Source: Oceanospirillaceae bacterium (GTDB lineage: Bacteria; Pseudomonadota; Gammaproteobacteria; Pseudomonadales; Balneatricaceae). From it: a DNA stretch of 21,270 nucleotides. Below are positions 1 to 7,280 of this stretch, piece by piece. How positions within the stretch are numbered: position 1 is the stretch's first letter; every line of letters starts with the position of its first letter. The stretch covers positions 1,392 through 22,661 of the forward strand of contig DPHB01000026.1 in assembly GCA_003521845.1 (NCBI GenBank). Reading direction: 5' to 3'. The position numbers were made by a program, and so were the translations under genes. The notes under the pieces are model-generated. The model was not told the DNA's origin. It saw only the letters and a program-made list of their open reading frames with translations, and searched no databases.

Positions 1-2
1 AA

Positions 3-1328
3 TCACTTACCCATCAAACGCTGATCAAACGGGTACTTGGTAAGGTTCTCATAACCGTCTTCGGTGATGACTACCTGATCTTCTAGCTTGATGGCGAAGT
101 CGCCGCCCTCTGGCGCTACCAAGGCTTCAACACAAATACACATACCTGGTTGTAACTCGTAATCAAAGGCACCTTCTACCACCTTGTCTTCGTAGGCCAC
201 CAAGGGCCACTCATCACACAAGCCGACACCGTGCATCATGCAACCGTATTTGCCCGCTTGGAAGTTAGGGTCTAATACATGGCCTTTTGTGGACAGTTCA
301 CGCAGGCTCACACCGGGCCCTAGTAGGCTCATGTTGTACTGGATATGTTCATGAGCATGCTGCATAGCATAGATCATGTCATCACGCGGCGCTTCATCAC
401 CAATCCACCAAGAACGAGAAATATCAGAGCAGATACCGTAGGTACCGATTAAGTCCGTATCAAAGGAGAGTATCTCGTTATTTTGCATAATGCGCGGACC
501 ACACTCTTGGAACCAAGGGTTGGTACGCGGCCCCGTTGCCAAAAGGCGCGTCTCTATCCATTCGCCACCACGCTTGATGTTTTCCGCATGCAGTACGGCC
601 CAAATTTCATTTTCGGACATACCCGGCTTGGCCGCCGCTTCCATGGCGGCAACACTTTGCTCGCAGGCATGCATAGAACAACGCATAGCACGAATTTCAT
701 CCTCGCACTTAATAGCACGGGCTTTTTCTGTTAGCTCCTCGGCGGGAAAAATCTCAAAGCCCACTTTTTCCAAGGCCCACATGGCGTGCAACATGGGCTT
801 ATCAATACCTAAGCGCGTATTACCACCACCATGCTCATTGACTAGGTCAAAAATTTCACCAGAGAACTTAGCAGCCGCATCTTCTACCTTGTCACCCCGG
901 TCAAAATAAAAGAAGTCGGCACCATCACGTACTTCTTTTACTAGCGGGTTCATAGAGGATAGGAACTTGGCATTAGCATAGTCATACAAAACCATATAAC
1001 CGTCGGCACAAACTACCAAACAACGGAATGGGTTATGGGTGTTCCACAACTGCATATTGGTAGAATCCGTGCCATAACGAATATTCAATGGATCAAATAA
1101 CAAAATAGCACCGTAGTTGCGCTCGTTAATATGACTCACCAAACGCTGCCAGCGGTATTCACGCACATTGGTTAAATTGGGCAAGGCAATGCCTGCTGCT
1201 TCCCATTCGGAATAGGCTAAGACCGTAGGGCCAATTTCCATGCGATCATTATCATTGTCTAAGGTATCGCCAAAGACGTTGCCCTTGCTGGGGTCAATTT
1301 TACGGCGATCGCGGTAGTTGCTGGTCAT
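3..1328 (-). CDS. dddP: DMSP lyase DddP (M24 metallopeptidase fold)
   Basis: A 441-residue protein, complete, with a stop at the window edge. DddP cleaves DMSP to dimethyl sulfide and acrylate in the cytoplasm, using the M24 'pita-bread' peptidase fold with a dinuclear metal centre. The N-terminal creatinase-like half is followed by the catalytic half. Asp290, Asp292, Asp302, His366, Glu401 and Glu416 fall exactly five residues before the metal ligands I recall for characterised DddP (295, 297, 307, 371, 406, 421). Tyr361 and Asp372 match its active-site Tyr and Asp with the same offset. Family-typical segments such as LNIRYGTDSTNMQLWN and GPRTNPWFQECGPRI are present, which separates it from generic Xaa-Pro peptidases. 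ATG at 1328 is preceded by AGGAA six bases upstream. It stands alone on the minus strand here; its downstream neighbour is outside the window. The ligand mapping is from memory of the family, not from an alignment run here. Confidence 0.93.
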   Translation of the reverse strand: MTSNYRDRRKIDPSKGNVFGDTLDNDNDRMEIGPTVLAYSEWEAAGIALPNLTNVREYRWQRLVSHINERNYGAILLFDPLNIRYGTDSTNMQLWNTHNPFRCLVVCADGYMVLYDYANAKFLSSMNPLVKEVRDGADFFYFDRGDKVEDAAAKFSGEIFDLVNEHGGGNTRLGIDKPMLHAMWALEKVGFEIFPAEELTEKARAIKCEDEIRAMRCSMHACEQSVAAMEAAAKPGMSENEIWAVLHAENIKRGGEWIETRLLATGPRTNPWFQECGPRIMQNNEILSFDTDLIGTYGICSDISRSWWIGDEAPRDDMIYAMQHAHEHIQYNMSLLGPGVSLRELSTKGHVLDPNFQAGKYGCMMHGVGLCDEWPLVAYEDKVVEGAFDYELQPGMCICVEALVAPEGGDFAIKLEDQVVITEDGYENLTKYPFDQRLMGK

Positions 1329-1357
1329 AATTATTCCTATCAGTGTGAGACAACAAA

Positions 1358-1379
1358 CCGAAGTAACAGCAAACTTCGG
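1358..1379. promoter_or_regulatory. Palindrome in the dddP leader
   Basis: Perfect 7-bp inverted repeat CCGAAGT / ACTTCGG with an 8-base spacer, between the candidate -10 box and the dddP ribosome binding site. It could be an operator for a dimeric repressor or a small mRNA hairpin. The sequence alone does not decide. Confidence 0.35.
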
Positions 1380-1397
1380 ACTCTATCTTAGCAGTCT

Positions 1398-1403
1398 ATT
1401 ATA
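1398..1403 (-). promoter_or_regulatory. Candidate -10 box of dddP
   Basis: A perfect TATAAT on the minus strand, about 70 bases upstream of the dddP start. No convincing -35 hexamer is found 15-19 bases further upstream, so transcription may need an activator. A transcript from here would begin near 1391 and run through the palindrome at 1358-1379. Confidence 0.4.
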
Positions 1404-1509
1404 AGTATCTAGATCAAACTGTTGTGTTTTAGCCAACACTGACATGAGCGCGACACGGGCACCCAAAATATTTATGGTTGCGGACTGAATTTTAATTCTC
1501 CCCTATACT

Positions 1510-1570
1510 TCCTGTACATCGCCGCTCCTGTGCATCCATGCACTCGCGTCATACAGTACATCCTGTACAT
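1510..1570. repeat. Intergenic repeat with TCCTGTACAT units
   Basis: The 316-base gap between dddP and the decarboxylase gene holds a repeated motif. TCCTGTACAT occurs at 1510-1519 and again at 1561-1570, with a degenerate copy (TCCTGTGCAT) between them and the palindrome TGCATCCATGCA at 1531-1542. The pattern looks like a dispersed intergenic repeat rather than coding DNA; no ORF fits it. Copies elsewhere in the genome cannot be checked from this window. Confidence 0.5.
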
Positions 1571-1599
1571 AAAAAAGGGTGGTACAAACGTACCTCCCT
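1571..1599 (-). terminator. Rho-independent terminator of the decarboxylase gene
   Basis: On the minus strand a 10-bp stem (AGGGAGGTAC / GTACCACCCT, one mismatch) with a GTTT loop is followed directly by a run of six T. It lies about 45 bases past the stop codon of the decarboxylase gene and before the dddP promoter region, so it should isolate dddP from upstream transcription. Confidence 0.75.
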
Positions 1600-1644
1600 A
1601 AACATTAGCGAGAAGCTAACTTAGGAACTGATAAACTAACTGGT

Positions 1645-2850
1645 TTAAAATCCTGCCACCTGGGCCAACACAGAATCTTCATGGACTTGTGGCAAGGCAT
1701 GGTAGCTAGACTCCTCTACTTGCACATAAGAAGCAGATAAAAAGCCATTAAATTGAGTAGCACAAGCGGAAGAATAGGCACCCATTAAGGGGATTTCTAT
1801 ATAATCACCCGCCGCCAACTGGCTGGGCAAATACATGGGTTCCTTTAACACATCGATAGAATCACAGGTGGGGCCAAACGCCGTGTATGCCGTGTTTTTT
1901 CCTTCAATAATCTGGCCCTTGCGCCAGCATAATAATGGCCAACCGAGGTCAGAAAAATTCATTTCCATCAAACCACCATAGATACCATCGTTAAGAAATA
2001 TATTGTCATTGTCGCGACGATGTAGCACCTTTAGCAACAAGCTTACGCAGTCATTAACAAGACTACGGCCAGGCTCACAAACCAAACCTGGCGGCACATC
2101 AAAATGCTGTTTTACAGCCTTATCAATCGCCGCGAAATAATGGCCAAGCTGTGGGCCCTGGCTTTTCACATAGCTAGCGGGAAAACCACCACCAACATTA
2201 AGTCTATATAAGGTTACGTCAGCTTGGCGAGCAATCTTGGCGCCGCAAGCGATGAAGTCCACATAGGCCTGCGCGTCAGTACACTGGGTACCTGGATGAA
2301 AGGTTAACGACGCTTTAAAGCCCGCTTCACTCACCTTACGTAATAGATCTACTGCGGTTTCTACATTAGCACCAAATTTAGTGTTCAAATCTAGTATCAC
2401 TTCATGCTTCACTGGTGCCACATAACGCACCGACAATTCCGTACTGCTTGGATCTGGAATTTGGCGTATTAACTTATCGAGTTCGTTAGCATCATCCAAA
2501 GAAAATGCGCGCACACCATACTCATGCCAAGCTTTGGCAATAGCCGCTTCCGGCTTGATCGGGTTGTGGTAATGCAAGACGACGCTTTTACCGGAGGTTT
2601 GGGCCAAGCCATGCAGCAATTCAATTTCGGCTAAAGAGGCCACATCAAAAGCACCCACCCCCTGTTGCAACAGGGTTTCAATAACCATAGGGCTGGGGTT
2701 GGCTTTGACGGCATAGGTTAACAAGCCAGGAAAGCCCTGCTGAAATCGCCCAACTGAGCGTTCTAACAAAGCCCGATGAAACAAATACAAAGGCTGTTCT
2801 GGTGGCTGATGTGATAGTAAATTTCGACTTGTAGCATACACCTGTGACAT
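1645..2850 (-). CDS. PLP-dependent ornithine/lysine-type decarboxylase (fold type III)
   Basis: Predicted 401-residue alanine-racemase-fold decarboxylase that makes a polyamine precursor (putrescine from ornithine, or cadaverine from lysine) in the cytoplasm. Lys49 in YAVKANP is the PLP-binding lysine, GGG at 220-222 is the glycine-rich phosphate-binding loop, EPGRS at 259-263 is the PLP contact motif, and Cys329-Asp330 in GPTCDS is the substrate-contacting pair donated by the other subunit in ornithine decarboxylases. The usual FHVGS motif reads FHPGT here (184-188). The ATG at 2850 was chosen because AGGTG lies five bases upstream and family homology begins there; an upstream in-frame ATG at 2886 gives a hydrophobic 12-residue extension with no ribosome binding site. 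TTGACA on the minus strand (2903-2908) is a possible -35 box. It is divergent from an Lrp-type regulator, its probable controller. Substrate preference between ornithine and lysine is unresolved. Confidence 0.85.
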   Translation of the reverse strand: MSQVYATSRNLLSHQPPEQPLYLFHRALLERSVGRFQQGFPGLLTYAVKANPSPMVIETLLQQGVGAFDVASLAEIELLHGLAQTSGKSVVLHYHNPIKPEAAIAKAWHEYGVRAFSLDDANELDKLIRQIPDPSSTELSVRYVAPVKHEVILDLNTKFGANVETAVDLLRKVSEAGFKASLTFHPGTQCTDAQAYVDFIACGAKIARQADVTLYRLNVGGGFPASYVKSQGPQLGHYFAAIDKAVKQHFDVPPGLVCEPGRSLVNDCVSLLLKVLHRRDNDNIFLNDGIYGGLMEMNFSDLGWPLLCWRKGQIIEGKNTAYTAFGPTCDSIDVLKEPMYLPSQLAAGDYIEIPLMGAYSSACATQFNGFLSASYVQVEESSYHALPQVHEDSVLAQVAGF

Positions 2851-2928
2851 GGGATCACCTTTAAACAAACAAATAATTATCACCATTATCCTTGCTTAAA
2901 CTTGTCAAAAATAGCGCTTATCTGATCT

Positions 2929-2973
2929 TTTTGATATTATGATTAATCAATATGACGTAGATATATATCAAAA
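2929..2973. promoter_or_regulatory. Candidate Lrp operator in the divergent intergenic region
   Basis: Perfect 9-bp inverted repeat TTTTGATAT (2929-2937) and ATATCAAAA (2965-2973) in a very A/T-rich stretch, the second arm touching the regulator's start codon. A second, smaller repeat (TTGAT...ATCAA) lies inside. A/T-rich dyads between an Lrp gene and a divergent target are typical of autoregulatory Lrp/AsnC sites. The assignment is inference. Confidence 0.4.
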
Positions 2974-3413
2974 TGATCAACCAACTAAGCTCACAAGACC
3001 ACGCGCTCATTCAACAACTGCAGCTCAATGCTCGCGCATCCGTGACCGATCTAGCCAAAGCACTGCACTTATCTCGCACTACGGTGCAGCAACGCCTACA
3101 ACGCCTAGAAGAAAAAAAAGCCATTCTCGGCTATACGGTACGCGTAGCCAATGAAGTAGAAAAGAACATCATTAAAGCCCACGTGATGATTAAAACCGAT
3201 GATTACAATAGCAAGCTAATATGCGACCAGCTAGCCAAGATCCCTCAAGTAGATACCCTGCTAAGCATTAGCGGTCGCTATGACCTGATTGCTATGCTCA
3301 GCGTATCAGACACTCAACAGTTAGAAGCAGTATTGGATAGTATGTGGGAAATAACCGGTATCGTAGACACAGAATCCTCTGTTGTACTATCAACGCGCCT
3401 AGATCGTCGGTAA
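2973..3413 (+). CDS. Lrp/AsnC-family transcriptional regulator
   Basis: A 146-residue DNA-binding protein of standard Lrp/AsnC length. The N-terminal winged helix-turn-helix spans roughly residues 5-55, with the recognition helix near SRTTVQQRLQRLEEKKAI and the typical ILGYTV strand following it. The C-terminal half (about 65-140) is the RAM/ASNC effector domain, with SGRYDLIAMLSV matching the conserved G-x-YD segment. These proteins sense an amino acid and act as dimers or octamers. It is divergent from the PLP decarboxylase, with 122 bases between the two starts, so it most likely controls that gene in response to ornithine, lysine or arginine. No good Shine-Dalgarno precedes the ATG. It is followed closely by dbpA on the same strand. 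Confidence 0.9.
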   Translation: MINQLSSQDHALIQQLQLNARASVTDLAKALHLSRTTVQQRLQRLEEKKAILGYTVRVANEVEKNIIKAHVMIKTDDYNSKLICDQLAKIPQVDTLLSISGRYDLIAMLSVSDTQQLEAVLDSMWEITGIVDTESSVVLSTRLDRR

Positions 3414-3471
3414 AATACCCCCATTCCTGCCTTCATACTTGGGGCAATACAAAAACCAGCGTGGACTCAAC

Positions 3472-4857
3472 GTGTCATCTACTAATTTTTCCAGCCTTGG
3501 GCTGAACAAGGGCCTGATTGATAACCTAGCCACTCTCAACTACACCAGTATGACGCCTATCCAGGCGCAAGCATTGCCTGTCATTCTGTCCAACAAAGAC
3601 TTAATTGCCCAAGCCAAAACTGGCTCCGGCAAAACGGCCGCTTTCGCTTTAGGCCTGCTTAATAAGCTAGAGGTAAAACGTTTCCGGGTGCAAACCTTGG
3701 TGCTTTGCCCTACCCGCGAACTGGCCGATCAAGTAGCCAACGAAATTCGCCGTTTGGCACGCGGCATCCACAACATCAAGGTGCTAACCTTATGTGGTGG
3801 CATGCCCTTTGGCCCACAAGTAGGCTCGTTAGAACATGGGGCACACATTATCGTGGGTACACCAGGCCGCGTTGAAGAACATGTCCGCAAGGGCAACCTA
3901 AAGCTGCAACATGTAAGCACCTTAGTATTGGACGAAGCCGATCGCATGCTAGACATGGGTTTTCAAGACGCTTTGGATATGATCATTAGTGACACCCCCA
4001 ACCAGCGTCAGTCTCTGTTGTTCAGTGCCACCTATCCAAAGCAAATTGAAGCCATTGCCCTGCGTTACCTAGATAACCCAGAAATGGTTAAGATCGCCGA
4101 AACACACAACCAAAATACCATCACACAACAGGTGTACAAGGTAGATGGCGATAACGCCCGCATCGACGTAGCCCGCCTGATCCTACACGACCAGCAACCA
4201 CAGTCCTGCCTGGTTTTCTGCAATACCAAACGTGAAACTCAAGAAGTTGCTGACCAGCTCAGCGGTTTTGGCTTCAAAGCTTTGGCCCTGCATGGCGATC
4301 TAGAACAAAGAGACCGCGACCAAACCTTAGTACAGTTTGCCAACTACAGCGCCACCGTACTTGTGGCGACGGATGTTGCCGCGCGTGGCTTGGATATAGA
4401 ATCATTAGATCTAGTGATTAACTACCAGATTGCCCGTGAACTAGAAGTGCACACCCATCGTGTGGGCCGTACTGGTCGTGCTGGCGCTAAGGGCTTGGCT
4501 TGCAGTCTCTACAGCGAAAAGGAAGAACACAAACTAGGTTTGCTGGAAGACTACCTAGGCTACCAGCTACCGAAAACCCAGTTACCTAACAAGTCTGTAC
4601 TACGTAACCCTACCCCAATGCCACCCATGGTGACCTTACAAATTGGTGGCGGCAAAAAGCAGAAGCTACGCCCGGGGGACATCGTTGGCGCTTTGACTGG
4701 CGAAAATGGCATACCCGGCAACCAGATAGGCAAGATACAAGTGGGCGATCAATGGGCCTACGTCGCGGTGGCCTTGGAACACCGCAAGCTAGCTTTAAAC
4801 AAACTCTCTCAAGGCAAGATGAAAGGCCGCAGTTTCAAAGTACGGCGTTTGGGTTAA
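3472..4857 (+). CDS. dbpA: ATP-dependent RNA helicase DbpA
   Basis: About 461 residues, close to the 457 of the E. coli protein. DEAD-box helicase that acts on 23S rRNA hairpin 92 during 50S ribosome assembly. Visible motifs in order, numbered from the GTG start: the Q motif (TPIQAQ), AKTGSGKT at 48-55, PTRELA near 80, GTPGR near 129, DEAD at 154-157, SAT, and HRVGRTGRAG. The C-terminal RNA-binding domain carries RPGDIVGALTGENG and ends in MKGRSFKVRRLG, the DbpA-specific signature that separates it from RhlE or SrmB. I chose GTG at 3472 because homology to DbpA starts there; an in-frame TTG at 3439 would add 11 residues of no known relation. The ribosome binding site is weak for either start. 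It lies 58 bases after the Lrp gene and ends in a strong terminator. Confidence 0.92.
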   Translation: MSSTNFSSLGLNKGLIDNLATLNYTSMTPIQAQALPVILSNKDLIAQAKTGSGKTAAFALGLLNKLEVKRFRVQTLVLCPTRELADQVANEIRRLARGIHNIKVLTLCGGMPFGPQVGSLEHGAHIIVGTPGRVEEHVRKGNLKLQHVSTLVLDEADRMLDMGFQDALDMIISDTPNQRQSLLFSATYPKQIEAIALRYLDNPEMVKIAETHNQNTITQQVYKVDGDNARIDVARLILHDQQPQSCLVFCNTKRETQEVADQLSGFGFKALALHGDLEQRDRDQTLVQFANYSATVLVATDVAARGLDIESLDLVINYQIARELEVHTHRVGRTGRAGAKGLACSLYSEKEEHKLGLLEDYLGYQLPKTQLPNKSVLRNPTPMPPMVTLQIGGGKKQKLRPGDIVGALTGENGIPGNQIGKIQVGDQWAYVAVALEHRKLALNKLSQGKMKGRSFKVRRLG

Positions 4858-4902
4858 TTACAAATACACTTGGCACTTTGGATACCCAAGGCACTCTCTA
4901 GT

Positions 4903-4943
4903 GCTCAAGGGGCAGGCTTCCTGCCCCTTGAGCCAAGTTTGTT
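4903..4943 (+). terminator. Rho-independent terminator of dbpA
   Basis: Perfect 14-bp stem (GCTCAAGGGGCAGG and its complement) with a three-base CTT loop at 4903-4933, followed by a T-rich stretch (AAGTTTGTTT). It sits 45 bases after the dbpA stop and between the convergent dbpA and hicB genes. The T-rich tail favours the plus strand; a role for hicB transcripts is possible but lacks a T tract on that side. Confidence 0.8.
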
Positions 4944-4947
4944 TACA

Positions 4948-5286
4948 TTAAACTCGCAACACGGCCTTAGCCGCCTTACTGAGCTGCGCATCAGCCCACT
5001 TAGTAAGGCTAGAGCCAGACACCTTAGCTGCTGCAGAATACAAACGATGCTTATCCGGCGTCGTACGAAAGGTAAACTCGCCACTGAACGGTTTGTCTGG
5101 ATGTTTACCTGTTCTCTTACATTGTTGAAGGTAAAAGTCTACAGAATTAATCAGTTCTTGTTTCAAAGTTTTTGCATCATCACTTTGAAAGGTAATGACA
5201 TCTCGCGTATTTATCACCTCGCCATGAAAGAGCTCCGCAGAATCATCAAATTCAACCGTCGCAATATAGCCCTTATAATTGAGCAT
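4948..5286 (-). CDS. hicB: HicB-family antitoxin (intact)
   Basis: A 112-residue antitoxin. The N-terminal partial RNase H-like HicB fold is recognisable from YKGYIATVEFD and the FHGEVINTRDVITF stretch; the C-terminal DNA-binding segment contains SSLTKWADAQLSKAA, close to the usual SLxxWxxxxLxxA pattern of this HicB group. It normally binds and blocks the HicA RNase and represses the operon. ATG at 5286 is preceded by AAGGAG about five bases upstream and overlaps the end of the hicA frame by 14 bases, the normal arrangement of this toxin-first operon. Because the hicA reading frame is destroyed, this looks like an orphan antitoxin that may still be translated from its own strong ribosome binding site. 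Confidence 0.85.
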   Translation of the reverse strand: MLNYKGYIATVEFDDSAELFHGEVINTRDVITFQSDDAKTLKQELINSVDFYLQQCKRTGKHPDKPFSGEFTFRTTPDKHRLYSAAAKVSGSSLTKWADAQLSKAAKAVLRV

Positions 5287-5822
5287 TGTTTTCTCCTTGG
5301 AAGTCTTCCGTAATACCTGCCTCCATAAGAAAGCGACGTACTGATTTTACAGCACCTTTGTCGGTTTCCTTACTAGGGAAGGCCTGCATTATTCCATAAA
5401 GTGCTGTGGGACCTTTAAGCAACCCTATTCAAGGCGTGCTTGGCAGCGAATGGTTGTTCCCTTTGCAACAAGCAGAACAAAGAAGAGGGTTGCTTAAAGG
5501 CCCACCCAGAGGGGCTTAGCCAAATTCCGCCTGACTTCGTTGCACTTTTTTGCGTTAACCCGCTAGCACTGCAAAAGTGTCGTCTAGCCAGACGAAATTT
5601 GGCATTGCCAGAATTTATGGAATAATGCAGGCCTTCCCTAAGATGTGGCCTATGAAATATAGCTGTAATACCGTTCAAGTCTACAGCTATACGCGAGCCA
5701 TGCCCTTCGAACAAATCAGCTTCAAGTGCAACAAATAGTTTTTCAATATCCTTCCATGGAACACTAGCCTAAACCGGATCTTGGAAAATACGGTTTAGTG
5801 TTTTTCTATGTTTGTTGTTCAT
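5273..5822 (-). pseudogene. hicA: hicA toxin gene, broken by a stop codon and a MITE
   Basis: The reading frame starts at ATG 5822 and gives MNNKHRKTLNRIFQDPV, then an in-frame TAG (5769-5771, codon 18), then ASVPWKDIEKLFVALEAD and on to AIFHRPHL. Here a 263-bp element interrupts it. The frame resumes after the element with SKETDKGAVKSVRRFLMEAG and ends at TAA 5273. Removing the element plus one TA leaves exactly 95 codons, with HRPHLSKETDKGAV joined in frame. This matches the HicA family, a small double-stranded-RNA-binding-fold mRNA interferase of about 80-95 residues. No in-frame ATG or GTG follows the TAG before the HicA core, so two separate lesions inactivate it. A chimeric ORF of hicA plus element sequence (5714 to 5415) is an artefact of the insertion. 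Confidence 0.88.
5376..5638. mobile_element. 263-bp MITE-like element inserted in hicA
   Basis: Non-coding element bounded by perfect 25-bp terminal inverted repeats (5376-5400 and 5614-5638, beginning GGGAAGGCCTGCATTATTCC) and flanked on both sides by TA (5374-5375, 5639-5640), the target duplication. The boundaries are confirmed by the host gene: excision with one TA restores the hicA frame. Internally there is a second inverted pair (CCTTTAAGCAACCCT at 5412-5426 against 5486-5500) and a looser one between about 5519 and 5602, so the whole element can fold extensively. There is no transposase, so it would be moved in trans. TA duplication is typical of IS630/Tc1-mariner elements and some IS5-group elements; I cannot assign the parent. 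Confidence 0.85.
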
Positions 5823-5831
5823 GGAATTTAA

Positions 5832-5850
5832 GGTATCATTTTTTGACACC
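5832..5850. promoter_or_regulatory. Dyad upstream of hicA / downstream of lnt
   Basis: Inverted repeat GGTATCA / TGACACC (one G-T pair) with a five-T spacer, ten bases before the hicA start and just after the lnt stop. It could be the HicB operator of the hicAB promoter or a weak terminator for the lnt operon (minus-strand hairpin followed by TTAAATT). Both readings are inference. Confidence 0.35.
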
Positions 5851-5855
5851 AAAAT

Positions 5856-7277
5856 CTACCGAGACATTAAATAACTAAAAGGTGTGCGCCCTGTTCTCAG
5901 TTGCAGAGTACCGGTCAATTCAGATTCAACAAACTGCGGCAGCTGTTTTGTTAGATTACCTTGATAATCGATCAAGGCACTGACACCACTGTTAGTAGCT
6001 CGGGCCACGGGGCGGCCGTTTTCTAGGGCACGCATCTGCGCCATCTGCAAATGCTGCCAGGGCGCCCAGGTATTGCCAAACCAACTATCATTGCTGACGG
6101 TCACTATCAGCTGCGCATCCTTGGCTTGTTTGGCGACTAGGCCAGAATAGGCTATCTCATAGCATATATTGCCGGCAATGGCGGTAGTTGAACTAGTTAA
6201 CAGACCTTGTTCTATCGGTGCCAAACGAAACTGTGACATAGGTAAATTAAACAGCTGCATAACACCGCGCAACCAACCTTCTAAGGGTACGTATTCACCA
6301 AAGGGAACTAACCGTTGCTTGGCATAGGCCCCCTGCTCCGCCCCAAAGGCAACCAAACCATTATAATAGTCGGCACCCCGTTCAGGTTTATTGCGTAGCA
6401 CTGTACCGGTGATGATAACGGTGTTTTGTTGGGCCGCCAGCTCACTCAAGGATTCAGCCGCCTCTTGCACATTGTCCCAATAGGTGGCGACTGCCGTTTC
6501 GGGCCAAATCACTAGATCACTATCCAAGTGAGAGTAGGTGCGGCTAAAATAATATTCTAAACTCTGGCCTAGCTGGCCGCGTTGCCATTTTTTATCGAGA
6601 CTCACATTACCTTGCAGGAGCGTAATTTGGCGCTCCCCTGCTGGTTCTGTCCACGCTATTTGTTGTAGGCCCCAGCCACCTATGGCAACCACAATTGGGA
6701 TGGCAAGATAGCGAATATGGTCTTTCACCTGTACCAAAGCCAGCGTCGATATAACCAACAGCCAAGTCATGCCATGTTGGCCTACAACAGGCCCATAGCC
6801 TGCCAGCCAAGTGCCTAGGCCGCTGTAACCTATATACAACCACGGAAAGCCGGTGAGCAGCCAACCTCTCAATAGATCCAGAGCTAGCCACAGGCTGGCG
6901 AATGCGATGAGCTTAACAGGTGTGCTTAGTTGTTGAAGAAAACGTCGATATAAATAAGCGAATAGCAGGTAATACAGGCTAAAGCCCAAACAAAACAACA
7001 GTGTAAACAAGGCCGCAATCGGTGCTGGGGTAGCCGCATGATCGACCATGCTGACATACACCCAACTAACACCTACAAAGAAATAACCTGCGCCATAGGC
7101 CAAACCAATGGCTAGGCTCTCGGACATGGTTTGCAATTTGTTCAGCAGCAGGTAAAAGGTGGCAATACTAAGCGCGGCAACTGGCCACCAAGCAACGGGC
7201 GCTAGCGCTAAGGGGGCAACGCCTCCAGCAATCAAGGCCAATACAAACACCGGCAGAAAATTGCGTAGGCCAGCCAT
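5856..7277 (-). CDS. lnt: Apolipoprotein N-acyltransferase
   Basis: Inner-membrane enzyme that adds the third acyl chain to the N-terminal cysteine of lipoproteins, needed for Lol export. About 473 residues. Residues 1-210 are hydrophobic with several membrane spans; the periplasmic nitrilase domain follows. The catalytic triad is visible as Glu261 (VIWPETAV), Lys321 (AKQRLVPFGEYVP) and Cys373 (GNICYEIAY), numbered from the GTG at 7280; the SNDSWFG and ARATNSG motifs also fit. I prefer ATG at 7277, which has AAGG eight bases upstream; the GTG directly before it is an alternative that adds one residue. It follows corC with no real gap and is the last gene of the conserved miaB operon, so translation is probably coupled. 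Confidence 0.95.
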   Translation of the reverse strand: MAGLRNFLPVFVLALIAGGVAPLALAPVAWWPVAALSIATFYLLLNKLQTMSESLAIGLAYGAGYFFVGVSWVYVSMVDHAATPAPIAALFTLLFCLGFSLYYLLFAYLYRRFLQQLSTPVKLIAFASLWLALDLLRGWLLTGFPWLYIGYSGLGTWLAGYGPVVGQHGMTWLLVISTLALVQVKDHIRYLAIPIVVAIGGWGLQQIAWTEPAGERQITLLQGNVSLDKKWQRGQLGQSLEYYFSRTYSHLDSDLVIWPETAVATYWDNVQEAAESLSELAAQQNTVIITGTVLRNKPERGADYYNGLVAFGAEQGAYAKQRLVPFGEYVPLEGWLRGVMQLFNLPMSQFRLAPIEQGLLTSSTTAIAGNICYEIAYSGLVAKQAKDAQLIVTVSNDSWFGNTWAPWQHLQMAQMRALENGRPVARATNSGVSALIDYQGNLTKQLPQFVESELTGTLQLRTGRTPFSYLMSR

Positions 7278-7280
7278 CAC

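Noticed and set aside
490..909. 139-codon ORF on the plus strand
   Set aside because: Shadow of dddP on the opposite strand; no ribosome binding site and low-complexity Ser-rich translation.
1510..1570. Possible CRISPR-like repeat array
   Set aside because: Only two perfect 10-bp copies and one degenerate copy, with no regular spacers or cas genes.
4870..5313. 147-codon ORF on the plus strand
   Set aside because: It runs antisense to the well-supported hicB and crosses the dbpA terminator hairpin; no family resemblance.
5376..5638. Assigning the MITE to a named IS family
   Set aside because: TA duplication and the GGGAAGG ends fit more than one family, and no transposase is present to decide.
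5415..5714. 99-codon ORF on the minus strand
   Set aside because: It is a chimera of the hicA middle part read into the MITE; the end portion is element sequence with no protein signature.
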